A stretch of DNA of 64,000 bases. Source: an uncultured Verrucomicrobiota bacterium. GTDB taxonomy: Bacteria > Verrucomicrobiota > Verrucomicrobiia > Opitutales > Seribacteraceae. The notes below the pieces were generated by a model, which saw only the letters and a list, made by a program, of their open reading frames with translations, ran no database searches and was not told the origin of the DNA. The translations under genes and the position numbers were made by a program. Positions 30,601 through 39,200 of this stretch are shown here, one piece after another. Location of the stretch: positions 1 through 64,000 of the forward strand of contig CACMQL010000005.1 in NCBI GenBank assembly GCA_902615835.1. Reading direction: 5' to 3'. The stretch's first letter is position 1. Every line of letters begins with the position of its first letter.

Positions 30601-33185
30601 AAAATCGTCGAATTGACAATGGCACTGGTGGAATTGCTATCCGAGTTAAAGGATGCAGTTATGCCTCCTCCGCTAAAAGAATCTACCTTTACATAATTGG
30701 GCTGACTCATCACCACATTTCCTGAAAAATCTCTAGCAGCGGCATACACCGTATAAATTTTGGCTTCATCGGGGATCCAGCTAAAGGTAAAAGGCTCCTG
30801 GGTGACCAGACCCTCTTCTTGTCCGTCCACAACTAGGATCAAGGATTCGAGTTCTTGGGGATTTGATACCGTAAAATTAAAATGAATGGGTGATTGATTG
30901 AATCCCCCAACCAGAAAAACATCTTGAATGGGAGGATTGATTCCAGTAGTCAAGATAGGAAAAGTTGCTGGGTCAATGGTTCCGTCTGCAAGTAATGGAG
31001 CTCTTGGTATTTGAACGAATCCACTGTAAGGAGGTATCACTATTCTTGGACTAGTAATGTACCCAAATCCTGTTTTTAAAGTTTGGTCAGCATTTCTTGA
31101 AATCACTATTGAATCTGGATTACTTGCCAATTCTAGTTCGGCAGGGACACCCTCTCCAATCGATCTTATCACAGGAACAATTCTTAAAGATGTGTTGTTT
31201 TCATCATACCCAAGGCCACCGCTGATTAGTGTGAGTCCTTTAACCATGCCATAGGTGATGGAGGATTGATTCTGATCGACCACTGCGGTTATCGTTGCAC
31301 CAGATCCATTACCTAAAATTTCAACATCAGGTGGACTGACGAAATTACTTCCCACAGGTATGGCGAGGTCTATGGAAGTAATTTCACCTGAGCCTGTGTC
31401 GGTCAGTTTTAGCTGGATTTGGGATGGGTCCAAGGACAGGCTGGTGGGCCCATCGATAAATGATACGCTAAGATTCGGAGTTCCTGAAGAAACGGAAATA
31501 CTCTCCACTGTGGAAGAAACATAATTCCCGGCAGCATCCCTTCCAATCGCGAAAATACTTTTTACGCCCGTACTGTTAAAGCTGAGGGCAGAGGCAAAGC
31601 TATTGAGGAGGGCGGAGGATCTTGCATCCCTTAAAATTTCGTCTCCATACGGAAGTCCGTCCACATAGTATTGCACCCCAACTATGGCGTCATCCTCATC
31701 CGTTCCCGTTATCGAAATTGGAATACTTGAGCTAATCGTAGCAGAATCAAAAAGAAGGGCATCCAGTCCAACCACCGGTGGCAAAGAGTTGGTTGAACTA
31801 TCTATAGAAATTTCGACAGGTGCACTGGCTCCAATCGCAAGACCATCTGAATTAAATGCGATTACCTGATAAGTATGGGTTCCTTGTTTTGGCGCCTGTT
31901 GGGCTCCGGTATAGCGATTGGTTCCAATGGTTGGGGCAAATTCATCCAATACGAGGGAAGCATTTCCATCCACCAAAAGTTCCACTCGATCAAGATCATT
32001 TCCCGAATAGTTGACCTGTGCCACAATCGGAATCTGGGCATTGGGAGCAAATTTATGAGCTATGGAATTATTCGGATAGAGGAGACTTACACTAAGAATT
32101 GGGGTGGGTAGGGTTTTCGTTTTTCTGTCAAAGTGATAAATATCTCTTCCATTGTTATTATCGGTTGGTCGCTGATTGCTGTAATCAAAAGCCAGACCGC
32201 CGGCATCGGATGCATCCGAGCTGAAATAAACATGTCTTCCATCCCCGCTAATTGTCGGAAATCGATTACTTGGCATGGTCAGTAATGTGGACGGCCGGTA
32301 ATTAACCGGGAGTCCAAAGCTGCTTTTACTTATTCGTTCCCTGACTATTTCTCCCGTTGCAAACTCTTCATAAAGATAAATATCATCAGTTTCCTGATCA
32401 TCAGGAGAGGCAAGCATTTTCCTGCCATTTGCGAGATCCACCACATTTGTTTGTGAGACAATTTCCGAATAGCCATGAATCACAGGAGTAGTGATAAAGA
32501 CTGGTGTAGCTCTGGTGAACCCGGAACCGCTAAAGAGCATATTGCTCTTCTGCACAATCTTAAATGCAGAACGGCTCGATGTGCTTACTCTTCCCTTCAA
32601 TGCTGCTATGGAAAATGAATTACCACCGGAAGCGTTATCCTCTATCTGAGGACCATCAAAGATGGGGGTTGGATGATTCCATTGTGTGGAATTCCATTGA
32701 CTCATTATACCGTCTGTAATTTCAGATCGTATATCTGATAGCGATCCGCTAGTGCCAATTACAAAAGGCGGGTTACTAGAATTGGAAAAAGAGAAGGTCA
32801 CGGAATGATTTGCATCTGCCACGGTCAGGGTACTTCCTAATAGGCTGGATTTTGAAAGGAGTTCGATTTCGAACTTTTGTTCAAGTTGAATGGCTCCGGT
32901 TGAATCAACGTGAATTTTACTGGGATCCATTTTGGCATCAGCTATGCCATCTATGTTTGTATCGATTCCATCCCCTTCCAGCATGATGATTGATTCTCGA
33001 TCACTGGTCGAAAGCGGATTACCGTATCCAATTCCGTGTTCGATCATCTCCACGCGATGGATTTTTCCACCCCCTACCCTGGCACCTTCCAGTCCGTAAA
33101 CCTGGTTCATCCTGATGGCTCCTGCCTGAAAACCAGAGCCCCCCCCCGGGGTTGTCGACGGAAATGAAGGTGTTTTCAAGATCAT
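24690..33185 (-). CDS. Giant exported protein 2, C-terminal part (downstream of frameshift): propeller blade, GxGY repeats, many Ig-like domains, DUF4214-like segment, W/Y-rich C-terminus
   Basis: Ends with 'LEWLGYFNDDNFPWIYHSDLGWIYVHGPKEDEVWLYITGLGWFWTTEEIW'. Repeated Ig-like 'EVEFFIDGKSQG...GQHTISFIARDFQGN'. N-terminus of this ORF is not a plausible secretion signal; it continues the 33019-36249 ORF after a single-nt shift. Confidence 0.85.
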   Translation of the reverse strand: MILKTPSFPSTTPGGGSGFQAGAIRMNQVYGLEGARVGGGKIHRVEMIEHGIGYGNPLSTSDRESIIMLEGDGIDTNIDGIADAKMDPSKIHVDSTGAIQLEQKFEIELLSKSSLLGSTLTVADANHSVTFSFSNSSNPPFVIGTSGSLSDIRSEITDGIMSQWNSTQWNHPTPIFDGPQIEDNASGGNSFSIAALKGRVSTSSRSAFKIVQKSNMLFSGSGFTRATPVFITTPVIHGYSEIVSQTNVVDLANGRKMLASPDDQETDDIYLYEEFATGEIVRERISKSSFGLPVNYRPSTLLTMPSNRFPTISGDGRHVYFSSDASDAGGLAFDYSNQRPTDNNNGRDIYHFDRKTKTLPTPILSVSLLYPNNSIAHKFAPNAQIPIVAQVNYSGNDLDRVELLVDGNASLVLDEFAPTIGTNRYTGAQQAPKQGTHTYQVIAFNSDGLAIGASAPVEISIDSSTNSLPPVVGLDALLFDSATISSSIPISITGTDEDDAIVGVQYYVDGLPYGDEILRDARSSALLNSFASALSFNSTGVKSIFAIGRDAAGNYVSSTVESISVSSGTPNLSVSFIDGPTSLSLDPSQIQLKLTDTGSGEITSIDLAIPVGSNFVSPPDVEILGNGSGATITAVVDQNQSSITYGMVKGLTLISGGLGYDENNTSLRIVPVIRSIGEGVPAELELASNPDSIVISRNADQTLKTGFGYITSPRIVIPPYSGFVQIPRAPLLADGTIDPATFPILTTGINPPIQDVFLVGGFNQSPIHFNFTVSNPQELESLILVVDGQEEGLVTQEPFTFSWIPDEAKIYTVYAAARDFSGNVVMSQPNYVKVDSFSGGGITASFNSDSNSTSAIVNSTIFVSGEAISEFGIAEVEFFIDGKSQGKAFPNYGSNEFSKYLDLTGISSGQHTISFIARDFQGNQAGTFDKGFTNSLGKQSQTLNIFPASNNVKTEDIIIRFPKSSHSTPFSPLSFIPLIVDLNVSSEVIGKTYALVMLDGEMIGAMNHHGVQNPLDPLDGEYLSHRFTFSMGPGFTSVGKHRLQVVFFNSGTRTPVALSEIVEIEVSDYKELSPDISLNDLPFQNITDTSHLIFSATGRDLDASFEGIKFYLNGEMLGEEILRTQGILQSDVNYIYYHQANQTGQFTVHAEGRDNSGNIVATVPKTFTVTDGSEVSKASVPAELKSLRFKDSQISSVIQDGTIKSLTLQDSLDHTFVGTPEIRISGDGSGAVLVAEIDENGRLNPNIFVNDGGVGYSSANLTLEITPVRRVVRIGTPAQVTTRWYDRPWRIWVPEVVVTPFLQTLEADSEITASQVERLLVDEESNQTGIAQFNASSIYANIGITSGTQTFYSLKKRFDGTPMSGEGYVIAPLFNPPLDIDDPDGQTITLDRLPLAPANFGTSRVEDINFDIEGIYHKATLSGGFTRAPIYLTATPSVNSENIENISLVVDGLVNDVRYNSPYTFQLIADNPRRMNVSFAVKDFDGNIFFTEPAVLGIEEFYGSGIISRFSGDISTEMQIGSDSMFSVLATSEYGIKEVEFFIDQESVGFGEDYGNGRFTYVADFRGYNQGDHYLAFVARDKMGNESGTHHPSLTNIEEFKHKTITLVASSEKDPPSIFPIPRTDNGTPSIVTFKRGEASTINLAAYSDADGYPEKVYLFSNGEMLTTTDGEYFVQYDENSTLHQNGIFSFEFIPQSEGNYTLLPMVIDNFGVQKFSTETINMKVVENATSAPTINVIYPLGDITISKFSSTRFVASANHADGSLVGVQFYLNGYKYGDVIPYDKSKPKDSSYYIADFNPPFLQDVNFVTASAIDTSGNETFSPAIVVKISPGDNNIPVINLDPVNESYSEEQSLFLSATVSDFSDSISGRGVVEEVLFVINGVVEQTFTQPPYFWIWDPMESGAYNIFVSARDNEGNVAVSQIEKTLVGFDTQINSQEPTLGSIFPSVTGEVQFYEEVSMIETSFSQRRNASNNQAELFTVIKGLSTIFLQQLSPGQFVRFSNGVQTTTQNYQVFSITNEDELHLKGLLSDIDKNLLSVWSELQVVNVYRSGSLIPLHLESNVNDDEFTAVSFYVNAILIERDTTWPFSSSFEPTSEGNYTIAVIAENFNGSQTLYTERLEVLPKIGLLPDGSTMIYPDLTRHGSTTIGSELVVLANYDDPDGGMNRVEFFLNGKLAYIDREKPYYFKFKPYSDATITQVNREWEVLAVGVDKDENRIALSETGNVQSSVLLPEATIKVPVNNAEYAHEQSIKIRIDITGSNVESLLGRDSSITNPNLNLTPRQMNVLGNGEFICVAQETAWGTGIFLADWVCDQNLAGDSRQIEILGAIVMEDNLVNGQAFTPTVLSDVVTIKVTEPNLGGDPKATVNQTYKDLLGKSANEQEVNTAITENMEAQSTYLFENDDFLRWASYLSEREIFQNMIDAIAGYQIMIGQYPDYLKIREIMDTYSAIPNYGQDGSIDEDGDGFSLRQENLFLTNDQDPSDFPSSAFSMGSFVDDMLSSSEYTDIHGKVPPLTPPSNSPDRFTNYEKNRRDFVRIIYQNKYGKNPTIQQETQGSYRISVFDPNSQEAQRDQQLMMMQQLSMYSNFGFGGGNTGGRGGGGNINPFASLLGNTNNQNTQQVPPTFRNGEPAVLFVVNMIAEETINNMDMIWGAAPKRDYFKTAALISSFWQENSGVISDDLILQFHGQSTEQIISQLMRDSRYFDRFGGVSITRNAQTLEASPSWKFLEWLGYFNDDNFPWIYHSDLGWIYVHGPKEDEVWLYITGLGWFWTTEEIWSNRKPDWLLWLYEQENSRWVGYYIYEPVGKTLLSEGKTFWNPQSQRDFVYE

Positions 33186-36100
33186 AATCTGATCCGCCTG
33201 ATATCATGGTAATCGACGATATCCTGCCTAAAGTATCGACCTCATAGCTCGCAATTGCTCCATTACCCGACCCTGTGTAGTCCGTGATTTGCAAAAAGCC
33301 GTTATTGTAACCTGTCCCTGACTGCAATATTTCAATTTCTCCGATGCCTCCAATCAGAAAAGCTTTGGCCTTGGCCATTTGCATGGGTCTGTTTTGAAGA
33401 ACGGCTCCATCTTCTCGGCTAATTTCATGCTCAAGCAAGTTGGATGATTTGGTTGAAAAAACAATACTCATGCCATCCGAACTGATGGCGGGTTCCCTGC
33501 TTGGCATATTCCCTCCCACCCCGTCTTGACTCTGGCTAACCCTGATGATGGATGTATGAGGATTCACGGTTCCGGTTCTGTATATCTCCCCTTCAGGATT
33601 GACTAAATGTGCCTTCAGAACCGCAACTTGCAGGGGAGAAGGATAAGAAGGATCAGCCACCAAGACTACGGTTGGATTCTGATAGTTTTTCCCGGGACTG
33701 ACAATTTCTATGGCATCCGGAATTAATTGTCCGTAAGGATCAAGCCCGCCTTCGCGGATTGTCAAAATTGCTCCTTCGCCCACCCCCTGGGTGTCCAGAA
33801 TCTGAATGGATGGGTTGCCAAAGTATCCGACTCCTCCGCTTTCCACAACAATGTTCGCAATACCAGCCTGCCCGACAAGGTTTGTGGCCTTGGATCTAAA
33901 GACCACATAGTTACCATCTCCGCTGATTTGTACCTGATCAGACGGGCCACCCTCCGTCGTTTTATTCATGTCAGTCACGCTCATAAGGGTAATTTTATTG
34001 GCATTTGTGCTCCCTTCATCATAGAGGAAAACATCTCTCAGTAAGTTGTTGTCCGTATTCACCAAATTTGTGGCGTCTGAAGAAAATGCGATCTTGTCAC
34101 CCAGATCACTCACGGATGGCTGATAACTATCCAAATTACCTGCAGTGACCGTGTAAATCTCGTCAACCTGGCCCGACACCCTTTTCCAGAGATGAATTTG
34201 TTTGTAATTGCCGGGGGCTATTCCCTTGGTGGTAAGATTACTAGCCCTTGACTCGAAAGCGATGATTGAACCGTCCGAATTGAGGTTTGGATAAAAACTG
34301 GCTCCATTTGCTTCCATCCCACTAACCGGGTTGATCAAACGGACCAGCCTGTCCTCATTCACAAAATAGACAAATATATCTTCCACTCCATTCTTATCGG
34401 ATGGTACAAGATCACTAGCTCGAGAATGAAAAACAATCGTGGTGCCATCCGCACTTATCCTGGGACGCAGGCTGCTACCATTTCCTCCTCCATCTTCAGT
34501 CAATGATTTACTTATCAGCAACGCACTCCGGTTGGAAATTCCTTGGTCAAAAACATTGGCCAGGTAAACCTGCTGGTTTCCTTGCTCGTCAGTTAGTTCA
34601 TATGTTACCCACCTGCCATCGGCACTGGTATCCGGTCTTTGCCTTGGTGGAGATTTTCTCGCATAGGCAAGTTGGAGTCCAAGTTCTTCTCGTGCTTGAT
34701 TTAAAGTATTAATTTCGTTGAGAATACCAGGTACATTAAATTCCAAGGCCGTGTCTATAATCACATTTATCTGCTCTTCGAGGTCAAACATCTGGTTGAT
34801 GATCGACGAGGATTCATTATTCTCATCGTAATCAATGATGTTAATTTGACCCTTGTTCTTTGACTTCAGGGTAATGCTCGGGGTGTTGTTGAGCACGAAT
34901 ACCTCAGCCGTCGCACCCGTTTCTAGAATACGTACTAGAAGATAATAGTCCCCCTCCAGGTTGTCAGGCATCTGTTGAATCCAATTAAGGTTGATTGTTT
35001 CATTGGGACGCAAATTGGCCCCCAACGCTCCGCCCCCCAAATCGAATTCCCGGAGAATAAAATCTTCGGTATTAAAGCTGTCATCTTCGGAAAGGGCGAC
35101 GACAACCGTGCAGTTATCTTCTTCACGAACGGGAACATTACCATAATTTCTCAGGGAGAATCCCAGTTTTACGGGGTCAAGGCCCGAGAAGGCACCCGTC
35201 TCGCCACTGAAGCTATTCTGAACCACTCTTAGATCCACCGTCCCGGGATTTACGATGAAGGAAAATAGGTGACGATTGTTGGACTCGTCCAGTTCTTCAA
35301 TTAAATCACCTTGTGGATTTATGAGGATTTCATCCTCTGGAGTATCGGCAATAATTTGTATGGAATAAGTTCCACTTGCATCATCAGGTAGTTGGAGATT
35401 GGAGATTTCAAATGGAATTGACGCACCTTGCATAATTGTGGGTTCCGTTACTCCATCGGACCCCGGTAAGAGAATTCTCTCCGTATCCAGACTCAGTGCT
35501 TTGGAGATTAAGTTGTTAGACCCAGGTTCGGTCAGGTCACCTGCAAACAGCCTCGCTTCCACTGGGAACCTTACACCTGGCTGGGTCATTGCCTGTCCAA
35601 CATTGGAAAGGATTCCGTCCACTCGGATTCGGTCGCCTGGTAAAAATGTAGTGTTTAGTTGCCCGGTGAGAGGATCCCGCGAGCGAATTTGAGGATTACT
35701 CTCTATAGTTAGATCGGGCACATGAAGATAAATCGAATGGGGGCTGGTGGTATTATTCGTCAAATTTATTTCCAGGGAAGGGCTGGATACGGTTGCCACC
35801 AAACTCCATGTGTTGTCGTCGTTGCTGTATGGTGTATTGTCACCCCCAATGAACCATTTTTGAGATTCGGACCAGGGCATTTGAATATTTACCTGTCCAA
35901 TATTAGTTGAAGTATTATCCAATCTATTTTCTGCAGGAGCCGGATTCGTGAAGCCATCCCAACTTTGGACATGCTTGAAGATGATGTTTCCATAAGGATC
36001 GATGAGTTCAAGTGTGGCCGTGACTGTTTCCCCCACCACCGCTGAAGAATTTCCTTCGTGATTTACAATTGCCTGCACAGAAAACACATCGCCAATTTCA

Positions 36101-36249
36101 ACAAAAGTTGGGGGAGTTACCACAAAGCTGATTGATAAATCCGTAGTGTTTTGTCCAAGGGAATGTCTGCAAAGACCGCATATGGCTATCAAAACCAACA
36201 GGAAATTTTTAAGAAGAATTGAGGTTTTCGGAATCATCTTATTTTCCAT
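33019..36249 (-). CDS. Giant exported protein 2, N-terminal part: signal peptide, CARDB-like domains, TolB/PD40-type beta-propeller, GxGY repeats (true start probably ATG at 36237, ATGA overlap with upstream stop)
   Basis: 'MIPKTSILLKNFLLVLIAICGLCRHSLGQ' signal peptide; CARDB-like 'VDLRVVQNSFSG...LGFSLRNYGNVPV'; propeller 'LRPRISADGTTIVFHSRASDLVP', 'QPSVSDLGDKIAFSSDATNLV'. Residues after 'DNPGGG' (LWFSGRSHQDEPGLRTGRCQGRGWKNPSRGDDRTRNWIR) look like out-of-frame translation. Confidence 0.88.
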   Translation of the reverse strand: MENKMIPKTSILLKNFLLVLIAICGLCRHSLGQNTTDLSISFVVTPPTFVEIGDVFSVQAIVNHEGNSSAVVGETVTATLELIDPYGNIIFKHVQSWDGFTNPAPAENRLDNTSTNIGQVNIQMPWSESQKWFIGGDNTPYSNDDNTWSLVATVSSPSLEINLTNNTTSPHSIYLHVPDLTIESNPQIRSRDPLTGQLNTTFLPGDRIRVDGILSNVGQAMTQPGVRFPVEARLFAGDLTEPGSNNLISKALSLDTERILLPGSDGVTEPTIMQGASIPFEISNLQLPDDASGTYSIQIIADTPEDEILINPQGDLIEELDESNNRHLFSFIVNPGTVDLRVVQNSFSGETGAFSGLDPVKLGFSLRNYGNVPVREEDNCTVVVALSEDDSFNTEDFILREFDLGGGALGANLRPNETINLNWIQQMPDNLEGDYYLLVRILETGATAEVFVLNNTPSITLKSKNKGQINIIDYDENNESSSIINQMFDLEEQINVIIDTALEFNVPGILNEINTLNQAREELGLQLAYARKSPPRQRPDTSADGRWVTYELTDEQGNQQVYLANVFDQGISNRSALLISKSLTEDGGGNGSSLRPRISADGTTIVFHSRASDLVPSDKNGVEDIFVYFVNEDRLVRLINPVSGMEANGASFYPNLNSDGSIIAFESRASNLTTKGIAPGNYKQIHLWKRVSGQVDEIYTVTAGNLDSYQPSVSDLGDKIAFSSDATNLVNTDNNLLRDVFLYDEGSTNANKITLMSVTDMNKTTEGGPSDQVQISGDGNYVVFRSKATNLVGQAGIANIVVESGGVGYFGNPSIQILDTQGVGEGAILTIREGGLDPYGQLIPDAIEIVSPGKNYQNPTVVLVADPSYPSPLQVAVLKAHLVNPEGEIYRTGTVNPHTSIIRVSQSQDGVGGNMPSREPAISSDGMSIVFSTKSSNLLEHEISREDGAVLQNRPMQMAKAKAFLIGGIGEIEILQSGTGYNNGFLQITDYTGSGNGAIASYEVDTLGRISSITMISGGSDYDLENTFISVDNPGGGLWFSGRSHQDEPGLRTGRCQGRGWKNPSRGDDRTRNWIR
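33139..33147 (-). repeat. Homopolymer G9 tract (C9 on + strand) at the junction of two overlapping ORFs
   Basis: Minus strand ...GAC AAC CCC GGG GGG GGG CTC TGG...; with eight G it reads AAC CCC GGG GGG GGC TCT GGT TTT CAG = NPGGGSGFQ, continuing into the 24690-33185 ORF. Confidence 0.95.
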
Positions 36250-39200
36250 TCATTATTAAAAAATTCATAGACCCGCGTACTGGGGTTATCCATGTCAAAT
36301 TTTCCCCAACCTGATTTCTGGAAATCCTGAAAATGGATGAAAAAGTAGGGAAAGGTGTTGTTTTCTTTGGTAGACCACCACCAGGTATTGTAATGAGGAT
36401 CCCAGGCCCAGAATCCACTCCCTTCGGAAAACTCAATATAAAGCCATCCAAGTTTTGCATGAAAAATCCAGTTCTTACTACCGGCGTAAAAATCGCCAAA
36501 CCATGAAGATTGATACCAATGAGTGGATTGATTGTAAACGGCGTCGAAATTCGAATAATCCATGATGCCCGCTTCTTGTGTGGAAAGTTCCTTGCTCGTA
36601 CGGTTGGGTCCTGAGGAAGAAGAGGCTTGCTCGCTTTCAAAAAACTCATATTCACGGACACCCGTATCATTCAAATTGAATTTTCCCCATCTGGAATTTT
36701 GGTCATCTTGGCCATGTAGAAAAAAGTAAGGGAATAGTTGATCCTGCTTGGTTGACCACCACCAGGATTCGAAATGAGGATCCCAGGCCCAAAAGCCGCT
36801 TTTTTCAGAATGCTCAATATAGAGCCAGCCGAGATTTTGATGATAGAGCCAGCCATCGTTACCCGGAAAAAATTCACCAAACCATTCCGATTTATACCAT
36901 GAAGTACCTGTGTCCAGAACAGCGTCCAAAAGGTAATAATTAGGGGAAGACATTCTTTGAATGGCATCATCTGTGGAAATATTATCGAAATTGTCAGCAC
37001 TGGTAAGGAGTCCATTCAAAAAGTCAGTCTTACCATTGTTATCATCCAGTTTGAAGATCAGGGTTAGGGCATTGTTTTCACTCAATAATATTTCAACATC
37101 AGATGCATCAAGCACCACGAGTTGATAATCCGAGTTTATGCCAAATGCAGAAAGTTGATCGCCGTCAATGTCTAATTGATCTGTTTCATCAACCAGGGAA
37201 ACCGTCACCAAGTCTCCATCTGCATCAGTGATAATAAGTTGTTCTAAAATTTCGCCCATCTGGAATTCAGTCTTCCCGAGTGCGGTACGGAAATCTATTC
37301 CTTCCGGCCCAAAATTGTTTACAGTGGAAATTTCCCCGGCAATTGCCTGTAAAGTATTTAGATCACTGTAATTTTGAAGGGTGTCTAAACTAATAATTCC
37401 TTGATTAAACATATCATACCCTGCCAGAACTTCTTCTTCGATGGCAATCTGCTTCTGAGATAATTCCTTTAATATTACACCTGGCGTTACAGATTGGAGT
37501 GAGCTATCCGCAAGTAAAAGATTAGAATTTTTCAGGACTTCCGTGTAGGAGGACAAATTTTCACTTTTTACAACCGCTGACGGGTCCAGTTTTCCGATCG
37601 AGCCCACAATCAAATTCTCGAGCGTGTCTGACAATTGCATTTCGGTCTCGAGGGAAACCCCGCTGGTCACGAATTCACTTAGTTGTTCAGCCACCTTCGA
37701 GGAGATATCTGATGGGTTGGCGTTCAAATTGGTAGACTGCGTGATTGCGGTCACTTGTTTTAATGTATTGGCAACAATGGCATTGGCACGGAGGACGGCT
37801 GTCGTATTCATGTCACCGTTTTTGGCCGCTAGGATGGGGTCGTAATTTGTAACATCTATAGACGTTGAATAACCAAAAGAATTCGCCAGTTTACCTTGAG
37901 CGTTTGTCTTCGAATGACCATCTTTGATCAGCTGATGTAGAATCGTGGTTAAGGGACTGATAACCGTAGAATTTGCATCTGATACCAGGGAGCTTGTAAA
38001 TGGCTGGTTGGTGGTTGTGTCCGTTCCGCCGGAAACAAAAATGGAACCCTCCTCCGGGTCGATAACTCGATTTCCGTTTGAATCAATCAACGAAAAATCT
38101 TCCTCTAAAAAGAATAAATCGAAGCTTCCGTTTTGATCAGTGGTTCCGGTTACACTTAAGTAGTTTAAACTGGGATCGGTGGGAAAAAATTCCACCGAAG
38201 AACCACTTAAATATCCATCAATTGCAACACCCGCAATTTTGTACGCCGACTTTTCAAATGAGATGGTTAACGGTTGATTCTCTACCCTATTGCCTGCAGT
38301 GTCGGTAACGGCAAAATAAATCGTCTGATTGGACTCCGTGTTTTCATCCAGAAGATTCATTCCCGTAACCTCTATCTTAGCGGATAAATCCCCATCCACA
38401 TTGTCGGTTGCAGTCACATAATTGTCGGGCAGTTGAAAAGGCACTCCAAGTAACCAACTAATACTTGCGTCATCCTTATGAAAATGAAGCGTGGGTGGGG
38501 AAAGATCTGCCACTCTAATGGTAACATATTCTGTGGTTGATCTACCGAAATCATCCTTCACATACAGGGAAATCGGGTAGTCATTAGACATTAGATAATC
38601 GACTGCACCGGTGACTTCTACTTTGGAAGTTATATTTCCGTCAGGATCATCCGTTGCACTGAAAAATCCGGTGGGGTTCCATACCGTTCCCAATGGCCAT
38701 GGATAGGGATTACTTTGTATGGTGATAACCGGATCAGCATCATCAATTAACTCAATTTTGCGCGACACTGGCTCAGAGATGAGTCCTCCGGAATCGATAG
38801 CCAAAAAGCTAAGGTCGTAAGTTCCATAATTTGCATTCGCATTTACCAAAAAACCATTACTTGTCTGAGTTAGGATGCTTAATGCACTCCCGCTGACATA
38901 AATGCTCGTTGGCGTTTCCGAATTAGTAGTGAGAAGCGGGCCAGTCCAATTGGAATCTATGTCATCAAGTGCAATCACGGAGGGAAGATAGAGGTCCCCC
39001 CTCTTCAAATTAATGACATCGTCATACGCATCAAAGAAGTAAAGGTCGGGAGGATTATCGCGAAAAGTAAGATTGGCTCCTGCCTTATTTTCAGATAACA
39101 AACCTGTCCATTCTGCAAGCACTTCATTTTGGTCATGAATACCATTTTTTACGCCCGAATCAATAAACGCACAAACCCGATAATAAAGGCCCGCCTGAAG

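Noticed and set aside
35399-35692. 97-aa plus-strand ORF opposite giant protein 2
   Set aside because: Antisense to a confident coding region with low-complexity translation; no independent support.
36237-36955. Tandem DNA repeat near 36.2-36.95 kb considered as a mobile element or integration scar
   Set aside because: It is explained by duplication of a coding W/Y-rich protein module in frame; no terminal inverted repeats or transposase.
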